From an uncultured Lentisphaeria bacterium (GTDB lineage: Bacteria; Verrucomicrobiota; Lentisphaeria; Victivallales; UBA1829): a DNA stretch of 64,000 nucleotides. Location of the stretch: positions 1-64,000 of the forward strand of contig CAJKAR010000011.1 of assembly GCA_905197955.1 (NCBI GenBank), read 5' to 3'. A program made the translations under genes and the position numbers. This document shows, piece by piece, positions 17,096 to 26,217 of this stretch. Below the pieces are notes generated by a model that was given only the letters and a program-made list of their open reading frames with translations, made no database searches and was not told where the DNA came from. The stretch's first letter is position 1. Each line of letters opens with the position of its first letter.

Positions 17096-17391
17096 TTCCA
17101 CGCCCTCGACTCGGGAGATTTCCCCTCAACGCTTGTTGTGAAACTACAAAGCAGGAGCCTTTGCGATTTGTGCAAAGGCGTCAAAAGTTTAGGGAAAGAG
17201 GGGAGCGCGAGGGGAGAAGAACCGCTTTTCAAAGCGGTTTGCTCCTCTCGCATTTTTTATAAAAAGCGTTTCGTGCTATGCACGACCAGCGTCTCGCCGC
17301 TGGACCGCGACAAGGACACAGTCCTTGACCCGAGAAAAATGCGTGCGCATTTTTCCGTACAAAGATTTTTCCCTCAATATCTGTTGTGAAA
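17096..17391. repeat. Non-coding hairpin array bounded by imperfect direct repeats
   Basis: Six separate inverted repeats follow one another: 17157-17179 (8-bp stem), 17207-17251 (about 20-bp imperfect stem), 17272-17284 (CGTGC/GCACG), 17286-17303 (CCAGCG/CGCTGG), 17311-17327 (CAAGGAC/GTCCTTG) and 17335-17354 (AAAAATGCG/CGCATTTTT). The array is bounded by two imperfect ~31-base direct repeats, 17116-17146 and 17363-17394, sharing AGATTT, CCCTCAA and TGTTGTGAAA-TAC. No reading frame here is convincing. The right repeat touches the stop codon of the next gene. It looks like a discrete structured element, REP-like or a degenerate mobile unit. Confidence 0.7.
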
Positions 17392-18363
17392 TTACGCCGC
17401 CGCTGCGGCATCATCCGGATATTCTTTTCCGAGCAGTTCAAGCAGAACATCATTTACGGTCAGCATTCCGACCGTTTTTCCTTTTGAGTCACGAACCATC
17501 AGAAGTTTTGAATCGAATTTCAAAACATTTTCAATCAGTTCCAGTTGAGGAATATGCATACTGATGAATGTGACCGGTTTGATGGAACGATGCCAGTCCT
17601 GATTATTGAAGAGAAGATCTTTCACATTCAGAGAGCCGATGATGCAGCTGCCGTCACCTTTGCGGCAGACCGGATAACGAGTGTGCAGATTTTTTTGAAT
17701 CAGTTCCAGGATCTGTTCCCGGGAAAAGGACTCTGGAATAATACAGACTTCGGAGAATGGCTGCATGAGTTCTTCGATGGTTCTCTTGCCGAGAGTCGGA
17801 GCATTGCGGATGATCTGTTCCTGAGTCTGCGAGATCTGCTTTGTCTGACGCGCCATGGTTGCGAGAGCACGGATTTCTGTCAAAGCGGCGGCCTCCTCAT
17901 CCTGTCCGTGACGCATGGCGAAGGGGCGGTTGATGAAGTGGACCAGCCAGATCAGCGGCTTCATGATTGAGATCAGCAGATTCAGTGCAGGAGCCGTTGT
18001 CCGGACCACCGGCGCATTGAAACGGACTCCGAGCGTTTTCGGCAGAATCTCCGTGTATTGTACCATAACCAGGGTAAAAATCAGGGAGAAGAGCCAGATA
18101 TGGGAACTACCGAAGAGTTTGTCGAACTGCGCGCCCGCGATCGAGGCTCCGAATGTATGTGCTGCCGTGTTGAGAATCAGAATCACGGCGATCGGTTTTT
18201 CAATATCCTGCTTGAATTTGTTGCAGAGACGCCCGATCAGCGGGGATTTTTCCGTGATCATGGCAATTTTACTGGGGGTGATGCTCAAAAGAGCTGCTTC
18301 CATAATGGAACATAAAAACGACACGCCGAGTGCTACGGCAATGCTGATGATAAAAGTAGTCAT
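17392..18363 (-). CDS. CNNM/DUF21 and CBS-domain membrane protein (CorC/HlyC-like)
   Basis: An inner-membrane protein of 323 residues. The first 150 residues contain about four hydrophobic helices of the CNNM (DUF21) type, with FLCSIMEAALLSITPSKI near residues 16-33, LILNTAAHTFGA and YTEILPKTLG, all hallmarks of the family. A cytosolic CBS pair follows (LMQPFSEVCIIPESFSREQI; ARYPV-like HTRYPV; VRDSKGKTVGMLTVNDVL). The C-terminal CorC/HlyC domain found in longer members is missing. The family has been linked to magnesium or sodium-dependent ion efflux. It stands alone; its stop codon lies within the right repeat of the hairpin array. Confidence 0.86.
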   Translation of the reverse strand: MTTFIISIAVALGVSFLCSIMEAALLSITPSKIAMITEKSPLIGRLCNKFKQDIEKPIAVILILNTAAHTFGASIAGAQFDKLFGSSHIWLFSLIFTLVMVQYTEILPKTLGVRFNAPVVRTTAPALNLLISIMKPLIWLVHFINRPFAMRHGQDEEAAALTEIRALATMARQTKQISQTQEQIIRNAPTLGKRTIEELMQPFSEVCIIPESFSREQILELIQKNLHTRYPVCRKGDGSCIIGSLNVKDLLFNNQDWHRSIKPVTFISMHIPQLELIENVLKFDSKLLMVRDSKGKTVGMLTVNDVLLELLGKEYPDDAAAAA

Positions 18364-18430
18364 ATAAGAGAAAAAAATCTTTCTTTGTTGTTTCCGGTTG
18401 CTGAGAGAATAAAAAGGAAGAAAAAAGTCG

Positions 18431-18757
18431 TCAGCAGCGCAGAATCACACGATCTTCGGGCAGATCCGCCGGAACGGACTCCGAATACTGAAAGAATTTG
18501 AATTTGACCGGGAATCGGACCCGTTCAAAAAGAAGTCCATCCGTTTTCTCATGAATTTCGATGGAGTGCACCGCAACTGCGGTTGTCCGGGCGTGGAACT
18601 CATCCTCCACGACCATGTGAATTCCCGCCTCGCTTTCGAACAGAAACGGATTTTCAAAAAAGAGTGCGGCTCCACTGTCCGGGGAGAACGTTGCGCTCAA
18701 AATCCCCAAACCAAGCAGAAGGGTGAAACATAATCGATATAAGTCGTCTGTATTCAT
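18431..18757 (-). CDS. Small exported hypothetical protein, 108 aa
   Basis: I do not recognise the family. The protein has a short N-terminus, a hydrophobic stretch at about residues 9-22 (CFTLLLGLGILSATF) consistent with a signal peptide or anchor, then a mixed soluble part rich in Phe and Glu. No ribosome binding site precedes the ATG. The predicted promoter lies so close that the transcript would be nearly leaderless. It lies between the CNNM gene, on the same strand, and the divergent MATE gene. Coding is plausible from length, signal-like start and promoter, but it could be spurious. Confidence 0.5.
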   Translation of the reverse strand: MNTDDLYRLCFTLLLGLGILSATFSPDSGAALFFENPFLFESEAGIHMVVEDEFHARTTAVAVHSIEIHEKTDGLLFERVRFPVKFKFFQYSESVPADLPEDRVILRC

Positions 18758-18769
18758 AGTGTATACTGT

Positions 18770-18797
18770 ACTATACAGGAAAAAGAAGCGAATGCAA
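18770..18797 (-). promoter_or_regulatory. Sigma-70 promoter for the small exported protein
   Basis: Minus strand: TTGCAT (18792-18797), 16-base spacer, TATAGT (18770-18775). Transcription would begin about 5 bases before the ATG at 18757, implying a leaderless mRNA. Confidence 0.45.
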
Positions 18798-18984
18798 GCA
18801 GAAAATTTCCGAAGAAAAGAAAATTTTCCATGATTCCCCTTGAAAAATCAAAGGCTCCCCCGATTGAAAAACATCCAACCAATGCTAAATTAAATTCAAA
18901 TATATTCCGTTTGGAATCCAGAAAACCGGTCCAATACTGGAATAGGGACCGGGACTTCAAAAACAAATACCGGAATGAGTAGCA

Positions 18985-20403
18985 ATGAAAAACTATGAAA
19001 TTGACATGTGTCACGGTCCGCTGTTCGGCAAGATTATTCTTTTTGCCCTGCCTCTGACATTGACCTATATTCTCCAGCTTCTGTTCAATGCGGCAGATTT
19101 GATTATCATAGGTCACTATGCACATTACAATGCGATGGCGGCGGTGGGAGCGACGATGAATTTGAATTCGCTGGTCATCAATATTTTCATTGGTCTTTCT
19201 GTCGGAACCAATGTGGTCACCGCCCGTTATATCGGAGCAAATGAGCCGGAAAAAGTGCGTCGTGCAGTCCATACTTCGATGACTGTGGCGCTGTATGGAG
19301 GAATCGCCTTGATGTTTATCGGACTGGCGGTTGCGAAACCGCTGCTGGTTCTGATGCGTACGCCGGAAGAGATTCTGCCGCTTTCCTGTACATATATCTG
19401 GATCTGCTTCTGCGCAATTCCTTTTATTATGATTTACAATTTCGGCTGTGCGGTTCTGCGTTCCGTGGGGGATACGAGACGGCCCCTGTTTTTTCTGATT
19501 ATTGCGGGAATTGTCAATGTGATTCTGAATCTTTTCTTTGTAATTGTCTGCGGGATGGATGTCGGGGGGATTGCTCTGGCAACGGCAATTTCGCATGGAA
19601 TCGCCGCCGGACTGATTCTGCGGACTCTGCTGACATCACAGGGAATCTGTTACCTGCGTTTGAAGGAACTGGGAATCGACCGGGAAATTTTCAGTGACAT
19701 CCTGAAAATCGGTGTTCCCGCGGGACTGCAGAGTTCCTGTTTTGCCATTTCCAATATGACGATTCAGTCCTCGATCAACTCGTTCGGTGGGCTGGCAATG
19801 GCGGGGACGACGGCGGTGCTCGGACTGGAAGGTATTGTCTATGTCGGATCGTTTGCGTTCCATCAGACCGCGATCTCCTTTGTCGCCCAGAATCTCGGCG
19901 CACGGAAATTCAAACGGATTCTGAAGAGTCTTTACAGTTGTTTCCTCTGTGCCACGATTGTCACTTCCGTCATGGGATGGGCATTCTTTGTGTTCGGGCG
20001 GGAGATCCTGACGATCTTCAACCCGAATCCCGAAGTGATCGACTGGGGAATTCTTCGAATGAAAATTCTCTTCACCACCTATGGATTGTGCGGCATTATG
20101 GATGTCGCCAGCGGCGGACTGCGCGGACTCGGTTATTCCTTTACTTCCACGGTGGTCTCTCTGCTGGGAACCTGTGTGTTCCGAGTCTGGTGGGTGTTCA
20201 TGATTTTCCCGCACTACCGGACGATGGAAAATCTGATGCTTTCGTATCCGATTTCCTGGTTCCTGGTTGCTTTTGTCAGCAGTGCTCTGCTGTTTTTCAT
20301 CTATCGGAAACTGCTGAACAGTCATTGCCGGATTGCCACTCCGTGGCTGGGACTGCATCCGTGTGTGCCGCGCGGATTCCGTTATCTGGGCGGACCAAAA
20401 TAA
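18985..20403 (+). CDS. MATE family multidrug efflux transporter
   Basis: A 472-residue integral membrane protein with twelve hydrophobic helices in two six-helix halves, the MATE layout. Recognisable are the opening MCHGPLFGKIILFALPLTLT, the first-half segment GLSVGTNVVTARYIGANEPEKVRRAVHTS and the second-half equivalent TAISFVAQNLGARKFKRILKS. Members export cationic drugs, toxins or metabolites using sodium or proton gradients. A poor ribosome binding site (GAGTAGCA) precedes the ATG. It is a single gene, convergent with the O-antigen ligase gene downstream. Confidence 0.9.
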   Translation: MKNYEIDMCHGPLFGKIILFALPLTLTYILQLLFNAADLIIIGHYAHYNAMAAVGATMNLNSLVINIFIGLSVGTNVVTARYIGANEPEKVRRAVHTSMTVALYGGIALMFIGLAVAKPLLVLMRTPEEILPLSCTYIWICFCAIPFIMIYNFGCAVLRSVGDTRRPLFFLIIAGIVNVILNLFFVIVCGMDVGGIALATAISHGIAAGLILRTLLTSQGICYLRLKELGIDREIFSDILKIGVPAGLQSSCFAISNMTIQSSINSFGGLAMAGTTAVLGLEGIVYVGSFAFHQTAISFVAQNLGARKFKRILKSLYSCFLCATIVTSVMGWAFFVFGREILTIFNPNPEVIDWGILRMKILFTTYGLCGIMDVASGGLRGLGYSFTSTVVSLLGTCVFRVWWVFMIFPHYRTMENLMLSYPISWFLVAFVSSALLFFIYRKLLNSHCRIATPWLGLHPCVPRGFRYLGGPK

Positions 20404-20451
20404 GAACAGACCGGAAGAGCCGCTCTTGTCAGCGGATGACAGACAGAGCGC

Positions 20452-22206
20452 TTATCGCGAAGGAAAATCATTCAGCTTATGCTGATTCAGATCGCATTCG
20501 GGATGCTGCATGATTTTTCGCACATCGGCGGGGGTGAGACCGCGGAGCTTCATCAGCTCTGAAAGTTCTTTTTCGATTTCCGGAATTCGATCTGTCTTTC
20601 CGAGCCGCCCGTAGCAGGTGATTCTTCCGATGCGGGGGAGGATCAGGTACGGATAATTCCGGCTTTCCTGTTCATACTCCGCTGCGGATTCCTCGTCCCG
20701 TCCGAGAAACGCCAGCGCCATAGCCTTCACCATGTGGATTCGTGAAAAGTTCTGGTAGGGAGTCTGTTTCATTTTTTCCGCCAGTTTGAGGGCAAGAGGA
20801 TAGTTCTGATCGAACAGAAGCGCCCGTTCCGCACATCGGTACAGGTATTCCGGGAAGGCTCTGGAGAGATCGGCACCTGCGAGAGCATGATTCTGCGCAC
20901 TGACAAGATCCTTCTTCCGGGATGCCTCCAGCGATTGTTCAAAGTTCCACGTGGCGCGGAAATTGAGGATTCCGCTCAGGAGAACTCCTGCAACGGCGAT
21001 TCCTCCGGCGATCCGGGGAATGCAGCGGAATTTCAGGCGCGGTTCGCCGACAAGCATGCACGGTGCCCAGAAGATTCCCGCAAATGCAAACCCCAGCATA
21101 TCCTGCGGCCAGGAAAAGAAGATCAGATCCAGCATGGAGTGAACCAGCATCGCAATCAGGCAGAAAAAGATTATTTTGAGTTCAACCGATGCGGACCGGT
21201 AGCCGCGGAGAAAGCGATACATCCCTTTGAAGGTCAGAAAGCACCATGCCAGCAGTGCCGGGATCCCGAGCAGAGCGGCGATATTGAGAAATTCATTGTG
21301 CGGATGAATTGTCCGAGGCGAAGCAAATTTATGCAGAAAATAGTCTGCGGTTTTATAAGGAATGTACCGGTCCTCGAACGATTCCGCCCCCACTCCCAGC
21401 GGATGGTCTCCGATCAGCCGGAGAGTGGATTCCCAGATCGCCGGTCGGATCTCTCCCGCCATAAAGGAATCAATTTTCGCGCTGTACCGCGAGGTCAGAA
21501 GAGCAATTCCCGCCGCAAACAGGATTCCGGAGACAAGCAGCAGAACTCTTCTTTTCTGCGGTTTCAACGACAGGCACGCGAAAAGAAAAAGTCCGGTGAC
21601 GAGTCCGAGCATTGCCGCTCTGGAGCCGTTCTTGTAAAACAGAAACAGTGTGATTCCAACGATCGGAAGAGAACAGAGAACAGGAACCATCGTTCCTTTT
21701 CGATGCAGACTCCGGAAGATCAGGAGCACCGCAAACGGCGCGGTAATCAGAAGAAACATGGCGTTCCAGTTCCAGTTGCCTGTGATTCCCACTCCGGCAA
21801 TCCCGCGCAGCTTCTGAGTGAGACATGCAAGGCAGGTCAGACCCCAGAGAAGAGTCATGAACCATGGGAGAATCCGCAGAAAGAGCGTTTTGTTCAGGCA
21901 TGCGAACAGGGGTACCGTCAGAAACACCAGATTGAGTCCGAGACTTTCCAGAGAATAGTACCCGTTATGAAAAAAATGTCCCAGTGCCGATCCCAGCAGA
22001 ATCAGAATGCAGATCTGATCCAGTCTGGAGAAACTTTTCAAAACGCGGAAGAGCCTCTCCCATTGAAGAAGCAGAAACGCTCCCGCCAGAAGAGCCAGAT
22101 CCCATCGCGGAAAGATCGTGACGGCATTGGAAAAATATCCGCCCAGCATCGCCGGCCGATGGAGAAACACAACAGCAGTCAGAAAGAGAAACGGCAGCCA
22201 CTTCAT
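20452..22206 (-). CDS. O-antigen ligase / polymerase family membrane protein with TPR tail
   Basis: A 584-residue inner-membrane protein with about eleven hydrophobic helices and a large loop of the Wzy_C type. The loop contains GVGAESFEDRYIPYKT and PHNEFLNIAALLG, the arginine/histidine-bearing periplasmic loop used by WaaL, Wzy and PglL-type enzymes to transfer lipid-linked glycans. The C-terminal 150 residues are soluble and look like TPR helices (HALAGADLSRAFPEYLYRCA), as in several O-oligosaccharyltransferases. I moved the start to 22206: AGGAGG lies nine bases before that ATG, inside what would be the longer N-terminus. It follows the GT-C gene in the rpoN-led unit. Confidence 0.8.
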   Translation of the reverse strand: MKWLPFLFLTAVVFLHRPAMLGGYFSNAVTIFPRWDLALLAGAFLLLQWERLFRVLKSFSRLDQICILILLGSALGHFFHNGYYSLESLGLNLVFLTVPLFACLNKTLFLRILPWFMTLLWGLTCLACLTQKLRGIAGVGITGNWNWNAMFLLITAPFAVLLIFRSLHRKGTMVPVLCSLPIVGITLFLFYKNGSRAAMLGLVTGLFLFACLSLKPQKRRVLLLVSGILFAAGIALLTSRYSAKIDSFMAGEIRPAIWESTLRLIGDHPLGVGAESFEDRYIPYKTADYFLHKFASPRTIHPHNEFLNIAALLGIPALLAWCFLTFKGMYRFLRGYRSASVELKIIFFCLIAMLVHSMLDLIFFSWPQDMLGFAFAGIFWAPCMLVGEPRLKFRCIPRIAGGIAVAGVLLSGILNFRATWNFEQSLEASRKKDLVSAQNHALAGADLSRAFPEYLYRCAERALLFDQNYPLALKLAEKMKQTPYQNFSRIHMVKAMALAFLGRDEESAAEYEQESRNYPYLILPRIGRITCYGRLGKTDRIPEIEKELSELMKLRGLTPADVRKIMQHPECDLNQHKLNDFPSR

Positions 22207-22226
22207 CGGGAAAAACCTCCTTGTGT

Positions 22227-24497
22227 TCACAGCACTTTCGTCAGAGTGATTTGCGGCAGACGATTGTAAATCCGGAAAAACAGTGTTCTCGCCTCCTCGG
22301 AACAGGGATCCAGCAGGATGGAGGTCTTCAGCAGTTTTCCCGCACGCGGCAGATTGCCGGCTCGGAAGGCTTTTTCCGCCATGTTGTACAGACGCATCGC
22401 ATCCATTCGCTCGTCAAAACTGACGACTCGGAAAACACTGTATTTCACGCTTAATCCGGCGAGATCCTCTGGTGGTTTCAGCCGGTAGAAATCCGTCAGA
22501 CTGTTCGGTTCATAGTACATCCGGTAGGCAGGGGATTCCCTTGTCAGGTTCGCCGCGTTTGCAATGTAGCGCGTTGAGTAGGGGTGAAGCGGTCCGACGG
22601 AACCGTGGTCGTAGATGAAATAGGCCGCTCCGTATCTGGCGCAGAACGCACTCAGCTCCCGTTCGTTTCCGTGATACAGCAGATTCAGGTATTCCTCCAC
22701 CGGCCGGCGGATCGGCTCCATGCCGAACTGGGGCTGAAGCACCAGATTCGTTCCGCAGTATGCCATCAGCATCGGGCCGATCGTGAAATTGGCAACAACG
22801 GTTCGTCCCTCCATGTGATTTCTCCGGAACCATTCAATCAGCTGTGCCGTGTGGCGGAGATAGACATCCTTGCTGTAAGAGCGTTTCCGTCCCGCGGCGG
22901 ATGCATAGAATTCCACCAGCAGCACCAGCACCAGCAGAACGCAGACCAGAATGCGCAGAACCTTTGCCAGCCGGTTGCCGCGGGAGTACCTGCGCAGACC
23001 TTTCAGGATGCCCTGCACTGCCATCGGGAGCGCGAGCGCAAGAAAAATGATGACAAACTCGTGATAGCGGACTATGAAGACAAATCCGATGAGGAATCCC
23101 AGCGTGAAGAGATAGGGCAGCAGGGAACGTGGCAGATCCGCCAGCAGAGCCCTCCGGACCGGAGTGAACAATCCGCCGAGGACAAGCAGAAGCAGCAGAA
23201 ACGAGATCGTGACAGGCGCATAGTTCCAGACATGTTTGAATGCTCCTGGCCCCGATTTCGCCGTCAGAAGAGGCAGCGACCCCATGGAGGGAAAGAAGCC
23301 GATGGAGATGTTCCAGTTGGCCGAATGCATGGATGGGGTCCACATCATCCGCGCGTCATAATTCAGTTTTGACGGATCGGAGGGTTTGATGTTGTCGAAT
23401 TTCCATTTTGCCTTCATCGCCTCGGAGAAATGACTGTAATTTGCCCGGTAGACGGGGTTGTCCACGAACGAGGCGTGAAACACATAGAGACATCCCAGAG
23501 CCACAAAAAACAGAACCGCTCTCGAACGGAATGACGGAATGACGGATCGATTGACGGAATTCCACCAGAGCAGAATCAGCAGCAGGGGGAACAGAATGCA
23601 GAACAGTGGCGACATCAGCAGCCCGTAGGTCACGTTGAACGGGACAAAAAGCGCATTGACGGCGATTGCCAGATAAATGACGAGCCATGCCTTCCGTCGT
23701 TTTTCCGTCGCAATTCCGGTGATGAGATAACGCAGAATCTCATAGGCCGCCCACGCTCCGAACAGAAGCTGGCAGAGATCCCAAGACGCAAACGCCAGAA
23801 GTGTGGAGATAAACAGCACCGCCAGTTTCCATCTTGCCGGTTTCACATAGAACGAGTGAACCAGATACATGCAGAGCAGGATCAGCGGGATACAGAAATC
23901 GCCCCGGACAATATCCTGTCCGGTTGCCCGCGCAATCGCCGCCGCCGAAACAGCGTGAAGCATTCCTCCGGCGAACGCCAGCTTCAGGGGAGTCCGCAGG
24001 ACTGCGAGCCAGAGAAAAATGAGTCCTGGAATCAGAGCCGTCCAGAAACGGACATTGAGTGCGCACCAGGCGGCAAAATCAGGATTGTTCTGAAAACGCA
24101 GCTGCGATGGAGTCGGCTTTTCGGGCGGAAAGAGAAGACATTTGATCCGGTAGCTCCAGCCGAGCACCCACTCCAGAGTCATGTTCATCTGCGCGTACGG
24201 CGCGACATCCGGAAGATAGGCGAGGCGCTTGTCTTTTGCCGGCACCCCCTTTCCCTCCGCGATGTCTTCGGAATAGGCGTACATCATGGCGCTTTCGATG
24301 GTGTAGGGAATGAAATTCGGGCGTTTTTCCGGGAGGGCGTCGCGGAAGTTCCCATACCAGAGCGGACGGGCGTCGCCGATCATTTTGGCCGTTTGCATGG
24401 CTTCCATGTTGTAGTGACAGGTCTTGATGAAAAACGAGGTAAGCACGCAGACCGCAAAGAGAATGGTCATGGTAACGAGGCGTTTCCGGGAGCGCAT
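22227..24497 (-). CDS. GT-C / STT3-like membrane glycosyltransferase
   Basis: A 756-residue protein with about a dozen membrane helices, one large extracytoplasmic loop after helix 1 and a soluble C-terminal region, the layout of GT-C enzymes and bacterial STT3/PglB-type oligosaccharyltransferases. The first loop carries acidic residues (GDARPLWYG and YAYSEDIAEGKGVP), where such enzymes bind metal and the lipid-linked sugar. The C-terminal domain, with TVVANFTIGPMLMAYCG and RYGAAYFIYDHG, resembles the STT3 soluble domain, but I do not see a WWDYG motif, so protein N-glycosylation is not shown. The ATG overlaps the rpoN stop (ATGA). With the ligase gene it forms a surface-glycan pair. Confidence 0.65.
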   Translation of the reverse strand: MRSRKRLVTMTILFAVCVLTSFFIKTCHYNMEAMQTAKMIGDARPLWYGNFRDALPEKRPNFIPYTIESAMMYAYSEDIAEGKGVPAKDKRLAYLPDVAPYAQMNMTLEWVLGWSYRIKCLLFPPEKPTPSQLRFQNNPDFAAWCALNVRFWTALIPGLIFLWLAVLRTPLKLAFAGGMLHAVSAAAIARATGQDIVRGDFCIPLILLCMYLVHSFYVKPARWKLAVLFISTLLAFASWDLCQLLFGAWAAYEILRYLITGIATEKRRKAWLVIYLAIAVNALFVPFNVTYGLLMSPLFCILFPLLLILLWWNSVNRSVIPSFRSRAVLFFVALGCLYVFHASFVDNPVYRANYSHFSEAMKAKWKFDNIKPSDPSKLNYDARMMWTPSMHSANWNISIGFFPSMGSLPLLTAKSGPGAFKHVWNYAPVTISFLLLLLVLGGLFTPVRRALLADLPRSLLPYLFTLGFLIGFVFIVRYHEFVIIFLALALPMAVQGILKGLRRYSRGNRLAKVLRILVCVLLVLVLLVEFYASAAGRKRSYSKDVYLRHTAQLIEWFRRNHMEGRTVVANFTIGPMLMAYCGTNLVLQPQFGMEPIRRPVEEYLNLLYHGNERELSAFCARYGAAYFIYDHGSVGPLHPYSTRYIANAANLTRESPAYRMYYEPNSLTDFYRLKPPEDLAGLSVKYSVFRVVSFDERMDAMRLYNMAEKAFRAGNLPRAGKLLKTSILLDPCSEEARTLFFRIYNRLPQITLTKVL

Positions 24498-25945
24498 CAG
24501 AAGTTCCTCCTGAGATGGGAGGACTGGATTCCGAGTTCCTCCCGATATTTGGCAACCGTTCGCCGGGCGATGTCGAGTCCGCGTTCTTTCAGCAGGGAGA
24601 CAAGTTTGCTGTCGGAGAGCGGCGAGGCGGGATTTTCGTTTTCGATCAGATCCCGGATGATCTCCTTGACGCCGCGGGAGGAGATCTCATCGCCGCCTTT
24701 GGACTGGAACCCTCCGGTGAAGAAGAATTTGAATTCGAACAATCCCATGGGTGTGCGGATGTATTTGTTCGCGATCGCGCGGCTGATTGTGGTTTCGTGA
24801 AGTCCGAGTTTATCGGCAACCTGCTGCATGGTCATAGGCTTGAGGTATTCGACGCCTTTTTCGAGAAAGTCATGCTGCGTGGAGACGATGATATCGGCGA
24901 TTCTCCGGATGGTTTTCTGGCGCTGATCGAGACATTTCATCAGGCCCTTTCCGCTGGTGAGTTTGTTTTTGATATAGGTTTTCACGTCATCGGGAGTATT
25001 CGGGTCTTCGAGAAGTTTCAGGTAGAATTTTGAGATCCGGAGATGAGGGATGCAGTTGTCATCGGAAACGACCTTGAATTCGTCGCCGTCGCGCTCCACC
25101 GAGACCTCCGGGACGATGTAGACGGGCTTCGAGTTTGCAATTTCATTTCCCGGATACGGATTCAGAGTTCTTATTTTCCGGATGTCTTCGTTAAGACGCT
25201 CAAGCGGAATGTTCAGCGATTTTGCCAGTTGTGGGAGTTTGTTGCGGGCGATCTCGTCCAGATGGTTTGAGACCAGGTCGATCAGCTCCGGAGAGTTCTC
25301 TCCTTCCCGTTCGAGTTGGAGGAGAAGACATTCCTTGAGGTCGCGGGCGCCGATGCCGGGGGGATCGAAGCCCTGCACGAGACGGATGGCTTTTTCGGCG
25401 GCTTCCAGGGAGCAGTCTGCACCGGTGGCGATGTCGGCAGGGTGGGTTTTGAGATAGCCGGATTCGTCGATTCCGCCGATGACGAATTCCGCGATGCGTG
25501 CGGTTTCGGGATCGGTGTCGGCATAGCGGAGCTGCTGGAGGAGAAGTTCCTGCATGGAGGTTTCGTCGGCAATGGAATTGAAAAGATAGTCGCGGCGTTC
25601 GTCCTCGTCTTCCTGATCGAATCCGGACGGAAGGGAGATCTCATCGGGATCGGCATAACCTTCGGCGGCGAGCTCGACGATTTTGGCCAGTTCGTCTTCC
25701 ATATCATCCCGTTCGCTTCCGAGTTCGGTTTTTTTCTCCTCCCAGGCAGGGGGAAGGTCATCCGGTTCCTGGGGGGGCTCGACGATTTCGAGTACAGGAT
25801 TGTCCGCAAGCTCCTGATTGATTTTCTGCTGGAGTTCGAGGACAGGAGCGTAGAGAATATCCAGCGACTGAAGCTGCTGAGGGGTCAGCGTCTGTTCCTG
25901 ACGCATTTCTCCGCTTTGAAACATTCCCTGTGCTGCATCTGCCAT
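24497..25945 (-). CDS. rpoN: RNA polymerase sigma-54 factor RpoN
   Basis: A 482-residue sigma-54 factor, which directs RNA polymerase to -24/-12 promoters and needs AAA+ activators. The glutamine-rich region I is clear (QEQTLTPQQLQSLDILYAPV, residues about 17-36, then NPVLEIVE). An acidic region II follows (about 60-115), then the core-binding domain, the helix-turn-helix (TMQQVADKLGLHETTISRAI) and the RpoN box ARRTVAKYREELGI near the C-terminus. The ATG at 25945 has AAGGAG before it. Translation is coupled by ATGA to the STT3-like gene. Such a downstream neighbour is not the usual lptB/hpf/ptsN context. A partner activator and a consensus promoter lie at 58-60 kb. Confidence 0.96.
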   Translation of the reverse strand: MADAAQGMFQSGEMRQEQTLTPQQLQSLDILYAPVLELQQKINQELADNPVLEIVEPPQEPDDLPPAWEEKKTELGSERDDMEDELAKIVELAAEGYADPDEISLPSGFDQEDEDERRDYLFNSIADETSMQELLLQQLRYADTDPETARIAEFVIGGIDESGYLKTHPADIATGADCSLEAAEKAIRLVQGFDPPGIGARDLKECLLLQLEREGENSPELIDLVSNHLDEIARNKLPQLAKSLNIPLERLNEDIRKIRTLNPYPGNEIANSKPVYIVPEVSVERDGDEFKVVSDDNCIPHLRISKFYLKLLEDPNTPDDVKTYIKNKLTSGKGLMKCLDQRQKTIRRIADIIVSTQHDFLEKGVEYLKPMTMQQVADKLGLHETTISRAIANKYIRTPMGLFEFKFFFTGGFQSKGGDEISSRGVKEIIRDLIENENPASPLSDSKLVSLLKERGLDIARRTVAKYREELGIQSSHLRRNF

Positions 25946-26156
25946 CTGTTTTTCCTGCTCCTTCCGGTTTTCTGTTTTGGAAATATAGCGCAAATGGACA
26001 AGAATAAAACCCGCCGGAAGAATTTTTTCCCGGATTTTAGGAAAATCCAGCGGAGAAGAACGATTCATGGACGGAAATATTTTCTCCGCGAGACTGGAAA
26101 ACGCGATTTCCGCACAGGGTTTTACGGAAAAAAAAATGATATCGTCTCTTTATTTC

Positions 26157-26185
26157 TTGCTTTTATCCTGTTTCTGTGCTAAAAT
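26157..26185 (+). promoter_or_regulatory. Sigma-70 promoter of lysA
   Basis: TTGCTT (26157-26162), 17-base spacer ending TGTGC, TAAAAT (26180-26185). The TGn extension before the -10 box recurs at several promoters in this window. Confidence 0.7.
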
Positions 26186-26217
26186 ACTGTAAATGTAGAA
26201 ATGGAGAATTGTTTTTT

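Noticed and set aside
17138..17389. 83-codon frame through the hairpin array
   Set aside because: It is composed of inverted-repeat sequence and starts within the flanking repeat; structure explains the region better than coding.
20887..22269. 460-codon plus-strand frame opposite the O-antigen ligase gene
   Set aside because: Very polar, low-information translation typical of an antisense shadow of a membrane protein.
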